Both the position numbers and the translations under genes were made by a program. The notes under the pieces were generated by a model. It saw only the letters and a program-made list of their open reading frames with translations. It was not told the origin of the DNA and made no database searches. Of a DNA stretch of 64,000 nt, positions 12,344 through 22,603 are shown in pieces (the stretch's first letter is position 1; each line of letters begins with the position of its first letter). Source of the stretch: Prostheceraeus crozeri (taxonomy: Eukaryota > Platyhelminthes > Polycladida > Euryleptidae); contig CAJQUW010007539.1 in assembly GCA_907163375.1 (NCBI GenBank), forward strand, positions 62,001 to 126,000, given 5' to 3'.

Positions 12344-12436
12344 TTGAAAATAAATTCAAAATTCGTAATTTTTAGGTCAATAAAAAACCGCCCTAGTAAT
12401 GAGTCTATTGTAATGAACTTAGTCGAACGCCTTTGA

Positions 12437-13735
12437 TTAGTCCAAGCATGTGAGTCTAACCGAAATGGTATTTGGAATATCCATAAGAGATGTTATACGG
12501 TCGTAAATAGTGATCAAGGCACCCGTCGTTGATCCAAAAGGTCTGAAAGCTAATTGATCATGCCCATAAATATTCACAAGGGAATTCTTCATCGAGTTGA
12601 GAACGATGCGCTCGAAAATTTTCGACACTATTGGAGTGAGGAGATTTATAGTTTTTTAGTCATGAAAGGAAGGGATGCGGCATTTTTTAACCGAACGAAT
12701 GTAGGCATTTTTCCACAGCTCGAGAAAAGTCATAGAGTCCACTGAAGCATAAATGTGCGCTCAAAGAGTAATCTTGCAGGAATGTCATCAGGACCAGCTG
12801 ACTGCTTACGACGAACATGCCTCAAAGCATCACGTACACAACTAGGATCCATAGTCAATTCCCGATTCTCATTTGGAAGATTGCACGGGTGCGCGTCGGC
12901 TTCAGTATTGAAGTAATACTCAAATTTAAGAGACAGTTCATGGATGGTTTCCACGTTGTTTAGGTTATTATCAATGTAAGTTTTCGTCTTGCCATTTAAC
13001 TCATTAACCACATTCCATACCTTTCCCTTTTGTTCCAATTCTGTTTGGCCTTCATGATCTCATGTTTGTATCTCTCCCAGTCTCTCCCTGTAAGCAGCCC
13101 AGCGATCCTCAATTAGATTTTTGAGCAAAGGAGTGATCCACGGCTTATCAGTGGAAAACAGTCACTTCTCGTCGAGGAATTTCGCTTTGAGCACGAACAA
13201 ATTCCTAATAAAATGCTACACATTTTTCATCAACAGAAGATGAAGTATAGATACGTTCAAAGTTAACAGTTTCTAGAACACTCAGAAAGTTGGATATATG
13301 ATGATGACGATAATCAAATGAGACCTTTTTGCTCATTATTCGACGAGAACACGGCATAGAGGATGGTGCAGTAGAAAGATTACCCTGTGGTCAGAAGAAC
13401 CCAGTGGAAACCGATGATTGCTTTCCATGGATACAGATGCAACACATCTTTAGATATCCACATGTGGTCTAACCTAGAGTCTCCTCTGGTGGGACCGTCA
13501 ACTTTGTTTGTGCACAAGAATGACTGATTGAGTAAGGAAATCTGAAATTCAGGTCAGCGTTATCCTTACAGAGATTGTCATAGAATTCAATCATCACAGA
13601 ATTAGACAGCCTGCTCCTTCTCGAAGGATAATTTGTGTATCGCTTACTATTGGACATGGCGAACAATAAGCTCTCAGCAGAGGACAGCAGAACCAGTGAG
13701 AGATGCGTGCGTGCTGTGATGTCACTGTGAGGCAC
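12437..13735 (-). pseudogene. LINE-A endonuclease end and RT N-terminal half (left)
   Basis: From high to low coordinates: a fragment of the apurinic-type endonuclease ending in the PLGSSDHRVI motif (about 13,410-13,380; the SDH box is the last catalytic block of this family); a linker with IPRREVTVFH; an RT segment with RKQSAGPDDIPARLL (about 12,830-12,780); then SKIFERIVLNSM and HDQLAFRPFGSTTGAL (about 12,630-12,540), ending at LSKAFD where hAT-2 begins. Several frame changes and stops interrupt it. Assignment to a LINE with endonuclease is firm; the clade is inferred. Confidence 0.8.
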
Positions 13736-14195
13736 ACAAAAAACCCCACATCGCTGTCTTGGCTGATGTTCGATTCAGTGTATTCACTATGCAGTGAGGA
13801 ATGCTAAGAAGAGGATGGTGGAATCATCAGGTGAACTTTTTTCGTACGCCTGCTACTTTTTCTAATAATGATCGGAAGGGCCAACATTATGGAGAAGACT
13901 TGTGCGCAATGATCTGAATTCTTCTAATCTGAAGGAATTGTGGCAATCGAAGCACTTAACTAGAATTCAGAGCAATCAGCAAGCGACACACGACATTTTT
14001 CCTACCTCTGTATGGTATTAGGAATTCCTTTTTGCCCACTTAGTAAGTTCCGCGATGTGCCGACAATTTCGAACCAATCACACTTCTAGCAAACCGAAGC
14101 AGATAAACAAAATATTTAATTCTGTGATTTTGGCTATCGGTCTTCTACAAATCTGCTAGTCCTTATTATGAAACTTGCTTTACTGATTGTATTCA

Positions 14196-15007
14196 CTCAT
14201 TATCACAGTATCCGCGACAGACTGATTCAATTAAAGAAAAGTTTTTTAATGCTGGACTTATGCTAAATTTGAATAAATGTCAGGAACTGTTTGTTCAGAG
14301 ATCCACTTTGCGAGTTGACCAGATGTTTCCACCTATTTTTGCTCGAGTGTCTCGATTATGTATTCTCGGTTTTGTGTTTTCCGACTCTCTGTCTTGGCAA
14401 GATCAAATAAGTACCATTTTGAAGAGAGCCGCGCAAAGACTTTATATAGTGCGTTGTTTAAGATCTGTGCTGAGCAAAACGGAACTGATTACTGTATATC
14501 ATGCGATTATAACTTCTCTTTTCCTGTATGCAAGTCCTACGTATGGTAATTTACCGAAACTCTTGATGGCGAAGCTTGAGAGGTTTCAGAAGAGAGCCCA
14601 TCGACTAATTTGCGGAATCGATTGTTTTTGTGACGCATTTCCTCCATTAACTTCAGTTTTCAAAGAGCATGGACTTCAATTTTTAAAGGTTTGTGAGAAA
14701 TTTTCAACTCATCCGCTGCATGACATGGTTCCAGTCCGACTTCCCAATACTGAACACCTTCGGGTTCCTTTCTCATCAACCGCCAGACGCTCGAACGCTT
14801 TTTTCCCATGGATTTGTGGTGATTTCTTGTGATTTATTTTCATCTTTATTTATTGTGGTCTCATAAATACTCTTTAACAAATTTTGTATTTCTTGTGTAT
14901 TTTTGGTCTGATTTTTAATATATCGAATTGGTTATACGTTCATTTTGTGCACGTGTATATCTGACTTATAAATCGAAATGTATGATTTTCATTTACAAAA
15001 TATAAAC

Positions 15008-15045
<38 letters not shown>
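14196..15045 (+). mobile_element. LINE-B, 5'-truncated insertion with (TC)n tail
   Basis: Present only in the left arm. The right arm runs directly from gattgtatt to ttcgacaat near 35,050, while the left arm has 850 bp between, with TATT at both junctions. The plus-strand frame to 14,832 is the C-terminal part of a LINE RT protein (thumb and tail): AGLMLNLNKCQELF, FVFSDSLSWQDQ, LYASPTYGNL and RAHRLICGI. It begins after the catalytic box, so it was truncated on insertion. It resembles the LINE-A tail in arrangement and so is likely the same broad clade. It ends in a (TC)n run at 15,010-15,043. Confidence 0.82.
15010..15043 (+). repeat. (TC)n microsatellite, LINE-B 3' tail
   Basis: About 16 TC units, uninterrupted. 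It is absent from the right arm together with the rest of LINE-B, so it arrived with or grew from the LINE tail. Confidence 0.9.
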
Positions 15046-15209
15046 TTTCGACAATATTTATATACAGCTGCGTGTACATCTTTTTCATGTAAATGTCATT
15101 TTTACGATGTGACGATTTCAAGAAATTCCGAATAAACGCTTGCTTGCTTACTTAGTTACTTTTACTAAAAAATGCACTCCTGCTAACCAACTATTCTTTT
15201 ATTTTTCAG

Positions 15210-15372
15210 ATCTATGCTATCCCTTGGTGCGAGTAAGCCATGGCCTGAAGCAATGAAACGCATAACAGGACAAACTGAAATGAAAGTCGACTCAATCATA
15301 AAATATTTTGAGCCGTTATTTACCTGGCTAAAAGGTTATAGAAAGACTAATAAATATCCGATTGGATGGTGA
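15210..15372 (+). CDS. ACE: Angiotensin-converting enzyme, last exon (left copy)
   Basis: The acceptor cttttatttttcag ends at 15,209. The exon joins in phase to 3,441 (aa/a, Lys) and encodes SMLSLGASKPWPEAMKRI, then YFEPLFTWLKGYRK and PIGW, ending at TGA 15,370-15,372. This matches the end of the ACE catalytic domain (human: SRPWPEAM). No hydrophobic anchor follows, so the protein is predicted to be soluble and secreted. Only one base in 163 differs from the right-arm exon (Gly versus Asp in LKGYRK/LKDYRK), far fewer than in surrounding non-coding DNA. Confidence 0.93.
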
Positions 15373-15517
15373 AAGTCAATTATTAAAATGTTCTCATGTC
15401 AGCATCATGTGCAGCATTGATAAACAGACTGCTTCGTAACATTTTATCAACAGACCTAATCATGTATTCTTTCATAATCAATAATATTGTCCTGAAAGTA
15501 AAGAAATTTATCTTTGA

Positions 15518-15523
15518 AATAAA
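15518..15523 (+). promoter_or_regulatory. Candidate polyadenylation signal of ACE (left copy)
   Basis: AATAAA, 146 bases after the ACE stop codon, conserved in the right arm. Position and motif only. Confidence 0.45.
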
Positions 15524-17769
15524 TCCTTACATTTCCTACAAATCAATCTTTTTCAATGAAATTGTAGTGAAACTAAAATTTAGTAGTTTAGATTTTTAAT
15601 GCCGTACAGAAAAATCTACAGCAGATATAGATACCACTGGTTGCTGCTGTCCTATGCCTCATATTAGAAACAACTTCAGAAACAATTTACCGTGTGCGAC
15701 TTTACGATTCATGTTGTTTGAGCTATCGAAGAATTATCAGTCCGATGATAAAGTCCACGAGTTCATTAGGTTAAGAATGCGAACCCATTCTAAGCTACTG
15801 CATTCTCTCTCTAGTCGACTCGCATAGAGAGGCCCATACCTGCAGATCTAAATAATATATCGGAAGTAATCCAAATGAAAACACTGCAATTCTAGGCACT
15901 ACTTCAAATTTTGAGAAAATATTCCCGAGATTGGAATTGAGGAATTGTTATGTACAAAGCACGACTAGTGCGCTGATATGTTTGTTGCTTTTGCTTGTCG
16001 ACGAGCTGCTTCAGTTGCCGTTCATCAGCTGCATGATGTCCAGCGACTGCTCAACTACTGTCTGTTGGATCCTTCAACCAAACATTAATTGCAGATGTAA
16101 CTCATCGTTAAAAACGTGCCGCAAAAATCAGCAGGGACTACATGATTGACTTTTAGTGAATTGAATGCTCAGAAACACTTTCAATTAATAGATTGAAAAA
16201 GATCAATTGAATTGCAATCAATTTTCGATAAACGCTGATAGACAAAGCATGTTATCGCGATCATAACTGGAATTAAATTTGCTTAATTACTTGGCGAAAT
16301 GATGAAATCGTCATCAACAAGTGTAACTCTATAAACACTAAACAGGGTAATAAATAGTATTGCATGGATGTACAAGTACATGTACTACAATTGGTGGCTC
16401 TCATACCCACAGACACCAGTAAAAGATACTTCAGATAGCGGTGCAATCAAGACAATATTTATTGGTTCGCATTTATCGATATTATACCTGATTTCTTTAT
16501 TAGATGAATTCTAAACAATATATCAAGCAATCCGCATGTTTGCACTTTCTGAAGAACGATCGTTTAGTGCACAAGAAGTGTGCACTGGTTTGATTTTGCT
16601 GCTCATAATGACATACAGTCTAGCATACAGTCTTAGCATGTTTTCCAGCTACTTATGCAAAATCAAATATAACTGAGAAAACTAACCAATTTACGCATTT
16701 CTAGTTTTTAATACAATAAATTCCCATATTGCTTCAATAATCCAATGAATTAATTGAATAATATGACTGTAAATAGTGGTTATAATCAAGCAAGTGCTTT
16801 CAAATCTTTCAAAGGACTTTCGAACATTTTTATCAAAACATACCTCAAGAGAGTAGAATACATTGCTTCATTTGATCATACCTGCTGAAAGCAAATTACT
16901 TTATAGCACATAAATTTGCTTTCTCAACTACAGAAAATACCCATCACCATTTCGCCAGCGTATAATCTCGTTTTAAAAAATTCCCGATTGATGAAAAGAA
17001 AACTCTGCTGAATGCCGTGACTTTTTTCAATTATACACGCTTCCTCAATGCGTTCTCATCTTGAAGTTACTCGAACTTGAGCTTTGCTTGGATGACCTTT
17101 AGCTAGTTGAATAAATTTGTTATGCAGCTTCAATTTTAGTTTTGATTCTTTTAAATATGTGTTCGTGGAGATCACAACTGTGGGATGTCATTTAATAGTG
17201 CGTGCATTATGCACTTTACTCGTACAAAATAAATCTTTTTGTGTTTTGTCGATATTTAGTCATTGAGTCAATTGATCGCTTATTTCTGAAAGTATGGCCT
17301 AAATGTAATTAGAATTTAATTGAGGCATGGCACAAGGCATGTATTAGAGCATAGATTTTCAACAATATAGAGACGTCACTTGCATTATTTTAAATCAGGC
17401 TTCGCCTTCGTAGTCTATATTATCAATCGCAAAACCTCAGCATTTATTATTGAATATCTAGGCTTACGTGTGTGCGTTATTATAAATGATAGCTTAACTG
17501 ATTTTTGATTGTGAATGAAAAATCTCGTCAAAAATTGGATTCTACGGCAATATCGGTCTATCAGTAGGCTAATGTGCTAACATATTATGAGGCCGACTTA
17601 TGATTGGTAATTATCATGAGGGCTCACATCGACCTCCACAGCGCAAATTTCACTCTTTTGCGAAAGGTAATTGTAGAAAGACTACATGATGAACTTTTTT
17701 GATAAGCCATCAGTTTATCTATGATAGAGCAATTTACTCATCTGTGAAATTTCTAGCTATTCGGATTTT
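15524..17769 (+). other. 3' flank of ACE, shared by both arms; one cysteine-rich open stretch
   Basis: No gene recognised. The stretch 15,895-16,149 is open on the plus strand. It includes a hydrophobic run ALICLLLLLV and six cysteines spaced C-x5-C-x4-C-x8-C-x-C-x6-C. The mirror stretch in the right arm (34,165-33,950) keeps all six cysteines but ends in another frame. It has no ATG start in frame, and all six codon differences between arms are replacements. I treat it as probably non-coding. The rest is AT-rich with no signal. Confidence 0.4.
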
Positions 17770-17809
17770 CATGCCTTGTCTGAATCAACTTATTATCGAG
17801 GAAAATTGC

Positions 17810-18290
17810 CCAAAGCTGAAACCTATTTTTTTTGAGTTGCTATAGCTGACTGATAAAAAGTAAACAAAAACGAAAATAATCGTCGGTGTAGTTTTTGAAA
17901 AAACGCTTTTTTAAAAAATTTGAATTTTTTTGAATTTGATTTTTTTTCTAAGAAAGAAAGAAAATTGCCCTAGCCTAGAACTTAATTTTTCTGAGTTGGT
18001 ATATCAAACTGATACAAAGGAAACAAAAATGAAAAAAATCGTCGATGTAGTTTTCGAACAAAAACGCATTTTTTGAAAATTTGAATTTTTTTGAATTTGA
18101 ATTTTTTTCTAAGAAAGGAAAAAAATTGCCCAAGCATTGAACCTGATTTTTCTGAGTTCGTATGCCATAATGATACAAAGGAAACAAAATTTAAAAAAAT
18201 TGTTGGTGTAGTTTTTGAGATGCATGTACATACATGTTACTTTTTGAAATTTGAATTTTTTCGAATTCCGAATTTCAGTTTTGCCTTGGA
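17810..18290 (+). repeat. Three tandem subterminal repeats of the RAG1-like transposon
   Basis: Three units of roughly 150-170 bp, each containing in order: AAATTGCCC, ctgataaaaag or gatacaaaggaaac, a GGTGTAGTTTTTGA or GATGTAGTTTTCGA block, and a TTTGAATTTTTT run. The third unit is the one matched by the inverted repeat at the right end. Such arrays commonly bind transposase. Function is inferred. Confidence 0.65.
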
Positions 18291-18852
18291 AAGAAAGGTA
18301 CGAGAAACGCCCAAGTTATTTTTTGATCCTCTTTTTACCTGCATAGTTGAAAAGAAGCCAGTCAAACAGTAGAATAATCGACTTATGGATAATGAAAATG
18401 ATCTTTCTAATCATTCATATTACATGTATGCCTATCAGTGCAACTTCGGCTATACAAAATAGTATGTTTCTAATCATAAGACACTTTGGTTGCTCTACAG
18501 TTCAATAAGGGAGGGAATATACACCTGACTTTCGCCGTGCCCATGATAAATGTCGATGTCACCCCGGCCTAGTTATGTAGTACATAGTATTGATTTGTCT
18601 TCTTTGTCTTTATTTCATTGTACTCGTAACAAGCAGACTGAAGTGACTATTACAAGCAGATTGAAGTGGCCGGCCTCGAAGCGAGTAAGTACTTGACAAT
18701 GACTAATTATGCAACGCAACGCAGATCACATACTGACTCTTCATTCGCGATCGATTAGTCAGCACACCGCAGATGCTATTGTTATTGGCTTCCGATGTTG
18801 AGGGCTGTCGGGAGCGCACATACATGGTACAGCACTGTCTTTATAAACACGA

Positions 18853-19697
18853 GTGGAAACGCCAGTCAATTATCACTGCAAATCATGCCGTCGCATGAAG
18901 ACTGCCGACGTCGTGTGCCTCCTCTGCTTCAAGAAATCCAAAGACATGCGAGAAATATCCGACGATTATTGGCGACTGACAGAAGCATATGTCATACAAG
19001 GACTTGATCCTCTCGACCATCGTCTCCTGGCTGCGTTATGCAGCACCTGTAGTCGCGTGCTTAGAGAATACAGCAATGAGGTTTTCAGCAGACATATTGC
19101 AGTGTTTGATCATTCTTCAATTACACAGGGTCGTGAAATGCGAAGCTCAACCAGTAAGTCCAACTGTTCATACACAGTTTGTGAAATCGCGGTCTCCATG
19201 CCGAGGAATATTGCTGCGAAAGTCGACTGTACAAGCTTGCCATGTGGATCTGGTGGTGTAGGTCGTCCCCCAAAGACATAGTCAGGACTCCCACTGTCAT
19301 GAAAGTGTGCTCCTTTTGCCTAAGCGCCACATCAAAAGGCAGATCGCACGTTTGCAGCAAATCCACTCGGATCGAAAACGTGCAACAGTGTTTGAATAAT
19401 GGCTCTCCAAATTTCAAGGAAAGGGTCGCATCCGCCGTCATAAATGAAAAGCGTGACTCGACGTGTGATTCCAATCCACCAAATTCACCTATTCTGTTAT
19501 CTAATGCACGAGGGCGCCCTACGGTTGTGCACAGTCCAGTGTCACCATCTTCAGCATTTTCAACGATGACTCTTTCATCCAGTGACATGTCCGCGATTCA
19601 AAACGTTTTGGAGCTTTCGAATACGCGAACCCTGAAGCTTGCAGGCCACCTCAGATCAGCATCATGCTCAAAAAAAAATTTCAGCCAAACCTACTAG
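18853..19697 (+). pseudogene. RAG1-like transposase, N-terminal zinc-binding region
   Basis: Open stretches in two frames encode paired cysteine motifs: HCKSC and VVCLLC (about 18,870-18,930), then AALCSTCSRVLREYS (about 19,030-19,075), then KVCSFCLSATSKGR (about 19,305-19,345), a GRPPK stretch and a later ARGRP. The arrangement recalls the RAG1 N-terminal region: CxxC, spacer, EFCHNC before a basic helix, then CDIC...RRG, then GRPRQ. The first ATG in frame is at 18,895; the true start is unclear. A frame change between 19,250 and 19,300 breaks the gene. The resemblance is by motif order from memory, weaker than for the catalytic core. Confidence 0.55.
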
Positions 19698-19780
19698 ATG
19701 GAGCTGCAGATAAGATTAGAAATTAAGAAAAAGAAAATGCTGTTCAGATCCATTAAGATGGAGCTGGCAGAAATCCTACT

Positions 19781-20880
19781 TTGGACAATCTTTTTTCTGT
19801 CGAATCTGCCGACTTTGTTGTACAGCAAGATGGTGACGTCGCGAAAAAGACATTTGTATTTTGCAATGACTTGAATCTGTTATTGGAAACAGCACAGCAA
19901 TCTCGGGAGAGGACTTATGACAATGTAAAGATCGGAATAGACGGAGGCGGTGGCTCACTGAAATTTTGTGCAACACTGCACAACTCATCCGGAATTGAAA
20001 GTGGAAATCAACAGCGTCATCGATATGTTGATGGTATTCAAACTGGTCGAAGTGATGGCAGTGTCAAAAAACTGTTTCTGATCGCCATAGCTCCCGACGT
20101 GCCTTAAAACTACCGGAATCTGCTCTATATTTGGACTCGTCTAAGATTCGACGAAATAAGATTGCCTTTCACCTTAGCCATGGACCTGAAGTTGGCCAAT
20201 CTTGTTCTTGGATTAATGGCGCACGGATCAAATCATCCCTGCACCTGGTGCCAAGTGTCGAAAGACAAGTTGTTGTCCGGTCGTCGGGGAGAATCCAGAA
20301 CGTTTGGAAGCCTACGAAAAAATTAGTGATCAACACGATACCGCCGCCCGAATTACACCTATTGATTGGCCCAGCGACCGCAATATTCGTCGAATTGAAA
20401 AATGAATGGCCTCAGGCGGAAGAATGGGCCGACAGAAGCAATGTTGAAAGACAACCAAACCATGGCGGAGTATTCAACGGCAATGGCTGCATGCGGTTGT
20501 TGAAGAAATTGGACATTCTTGAGGATATGAATTGTCCTTCAAAATTTTTGAATGCCTTTAGGTCATTCAGGTCATTGGTGGAAAACTGCTATGGACAAGA
20601 TCTTGGCCATGATTTCAAAAAGTCAATCGATGACTTTTCTGTGGCCTTCAAGAAGAGTGAAATCCGGATTACCCCGAAAATTCATGCAGTGATTTTTCAC
20701 GTCTATGAATTCTGTGATTCACGAAAACAAGGACTCGGTATATGGTCCGAGCAAGCGTCGGAGGCTGTACACGCCGATTTCGACAAAATCTGGCAACGTT
20801 ATAAGGTGAGCGATAACAGCAGCCGTTACGGAGATCATCTGCTGTCTGCAGTCAGGGACTATTGTAGCAAACATGTCTGA
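19781..20880 (+). pseudogene. RAG1-like DDE transposase catalytic core, frameshifted
   Basis: RAG1 is the DDE recombinase of vertebrate V(D)J joining, derived from a cut-and-paste transposase. Here: first Asp in KIGIDGGGGSLKF (D at 19,940); second Asp in LAMDLKLANLVLG (D at 20,183) with CTWC at 20,240-20,251, so D-x18-C-x2-C exactly as RAG1 D708...C727-x2-C730; PPPELHLLIGPATA like RAG1 IDALHCDIGNA; FNGNG...LL like MNGNFARKLM; IHAVIFHV, H-x4-H as RAG1 H937/H942; and LGIWSEQASEA with the catalytic Glu (20,761) at W-x5-E, as around RAG1 E962. Frame changes lie near 20,100, near 20,177 and between 20,250 and 20,340, so this copy is dead. Transib and ProtoRAG families are the known relatives. Confidence 0.72.
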
Positions 20881-21174
20881 TTCCACAGTTCAGTGTGGCT
20901 ATCGAACGATATCTTCTGTTTTGTTTCAACTAGATACATTTTGTATAAAGATACATTAGTATTTAGTATAATTTGTTAAACATTGAACTTTGTTTTTAAG
21001 CTTCAAGCAATGGAAATTTGAAATACACACAAATTCGGAATTCGAAAAAATTTAAATTTCAAAAAGTAAGATGTACATGTATCACAAAAACTACACCGAC
21101 ATTTTTTTTGTTTCCTTTGCATCATAAATTCAAATTTGTCATAAAATCCATATTTCTGCATTACATGGTGGATA

Positions 21175-22127
21175 CCGTATTTCTTTGAATAAGAGACGCG
21201 TCTCTAATTTTTGTCAGATCCCTGATTGATGCGTCTCTTATTCAGGGGCGTCTCTTATTCAAGGGCGTCTGTTATTTATCGAATGTTCAAGTTTTCATTC
21301 TTTCATTAGAAAAAGATGTCTTAGTTTTTTGCTACTATTCTCTTAGGTAACCTTTGCATTCCTCACTTAGGCCTGTGTCATGGCCAAATTTCGCCAGTAA
21401 TTTTTCTTACATACATACGCTTTATCATAACTCAGATATTTTGGGAATGAAAGGAGCTTTATGGTTTGTAGTAGCATATCTAGTAGACTCATCTAACCAG
21501 TACATGTTGGTCACTATACATGTAGACTAGATCTGAATTTACCGAAACGAAAATACCGATAATCAAGTAGCATTTACAGCAAAAGTTACCGACCGGTACA
21601 TGACTCCAAATGCAAAGGAAGCTACCGTATAATGCCTCCTTAAATGGTAGATGAAGTAACCTTAAGTAGGCCTGCATGTACGTATGTACAACATGCATGT
21701 ACTGCATGTACAACAACAAGAAGCCTTATATATTATACAATATTGGTCATGATACCCGGTATTTACTAGTAGACTGACTTATTTTACTAAGATAAGTAGG
21801 CCTAATAATCGCTCAGGCGGATGTAGCTACCACATTACAATAGCCTGCATGTAATATGTCTATAGCAGTCTATTCTTTGTACATGCGTCTCTTATTCAAG
21901 GGCGTCTCTTATTAAATGTTTTCTTATCACGGATGCGTCTCTTATTCGAGGGTGTCCCTTATTCAAGGGCGTATCTTATTAAATTTTTTCTTATCACGGA
22001 TGCGTCTCTTATTCGAGGGCGTCCCTTATTCAAGGGCGTATCTTATTAAATTTTTTCTTCTCACGGATGCGTCTCTTATTCGAGGGCGTCCCTTATTCAA
22101 GGGCGTCTCATATTAAAAAAAATACGG
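21175..22127. mobile_element. MITE-B, TA-inserting element with internal minisatellite
   Basis: Inverted ends CCGTATTTCTTTGAATAAGA and its counterpart ending AAAAAAAATACGG. TA lies at both borders (21,173-21,174 and 22,128-22,129). The right arm has the single TA at about 32,238. This points to the Tc1/mariner-pogo group. The 953 bp have no coding capacity. The GCGTCTCTTATTC motif of the end is repeated many times internally. Confidence 0.85.
21885..22115 (+). repeat. 67-bp minisatellite inside MITE-B
   Basis: Units start with GCGTCTCTTATTC at 21,885 (50 bp), 21,935, 22,002 (67 bp each) and 22,069 (partial). Each also contains GGGCGTCCCTTATTC or a variant and TTCTTATCACGGAT. It is an internal expansion of the terminal sequence. 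Confidence 0.9.
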
Positions 22128-22603
22128 TATCTTTAAAGCTGGTCGATAGAATTGCATAAGATAAGTGCATCCTTTCAAACGAGGTTCTGGTGATGCATTG
22201 ACGTCGGAAAGTTGTCATTCGGATTTTTCCTTAAGATATTAAACTCACAATATTTACAATATGCTACTTATGAGTAGTTTCAAAAGTATAATCAAATTTC
22301 GCAGATAACAACTCGATGATTATTTTTGAAATTTATGCTACTTTCCACGAATGGTGCGTTTTATCGATACAGTATTTGAAATTGAAATTCGGATTTCACT
22401 TTGACGATGCGCAGTAAGTACAAACTATATGTAGTATGAAATGTACCATTTTGCCATTCTTTCGTAAACTGCTCGATGGATATTTCTACTGCTTTCGACA
22501 TAGTCTCCTCTGCCCATAGGGAAGTCACCTGCAAAGCGGAAACGCAGTCGGATTTTATTTCATTTGATTGAAAATTATTTACATGTGATCGCATAACATG
22601 ACC

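Larger units (their letters stand above)
8407..12395 (+). mobile_element. hAT-2 transposon (left copy), carrying a nested Penelope-like element
   Basis: The ends are TAGGGCGGT at 8,407 and ACCGCCCTA at 12,395. An 8-bp duplication gtaatgag flanks it at 8,399-8,406 and 12,396-12,403, as expected for hAT. It lies inside LINE-A. The element carries a transposase on the plus strand and is lengthened by a Penelope-like insertion at 10,350-12,343. Its mirror copy in the right arm (36,845-38,813) has the same duplication and no Penelope-like insertion, and is about 1.97 kb. Confidence 0.92.
7352..13740 (-). mobile_element. LINE-A, left-arm copy, split by hAT-2
   Basis: A non-LTR retrotransposon on the minus strand. 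The 5' part is at 13,740-12,404 and the 3' part at 8,398-7,352. hAT-2 (8,407-12,395) sits between them with its 8-bp duplication inside LINE sequence. The 3' end carries AATAAAG followed by short ATT/ACT repeats (7,385-7,352). The copy is 5'-truncated: the endonuclease domain begins only near its C-terminal third. The same copy with the same hAT is in the right arm, so both insertions predate the inverted duplication. Confidence 0.82.
17770..21123 (+). mobile_element. RAG1-like DNA transposon, left-arm insertion
   Basis: About 3.35 kb absent from the right arm, where about 36 different bases link the flanks near 32,300-32,340. The right end (about 21,020-21,123) is the reverse complement of a repeat at 18,165-18,285, giving a terminal inverted repeat of about 110 bp that runs from ATGATGCAAAGGAAAC inward. 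On the left side there are two further related copies outside it. The plus strand encodes a broken transposase at 18,853-20,880 whose landmarks match RAG1. There is no second gene after the transposase and no RAG2-like kelch sequence. The exact outer ends and target duplication could not be fixed. Confidence 0.75.

Noticed and set aside
15396-15599. Open frame directly after the ACE stop, present in both arms
   Set aside because: It lies in the ACE 3' untranslated region, contains the AATAAA candidate, and shows no coding pattern; conservation follows from the duplication.
17810-18190. ACAAAAAC-type matches resembling the nonamer of V(D)J recombination signals in the RAG1-like element's repeats
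   Set aside because: The sequence is A-rich, so such matches are expected by chance, and no CACAGTG-like heptamer lies at the right distance.
18091-18372. 93-codon open frame at the left end of the RAG1-like element
   Set aside because: It lies over the A/T-rich subterminal repeats and is explained by their composition.
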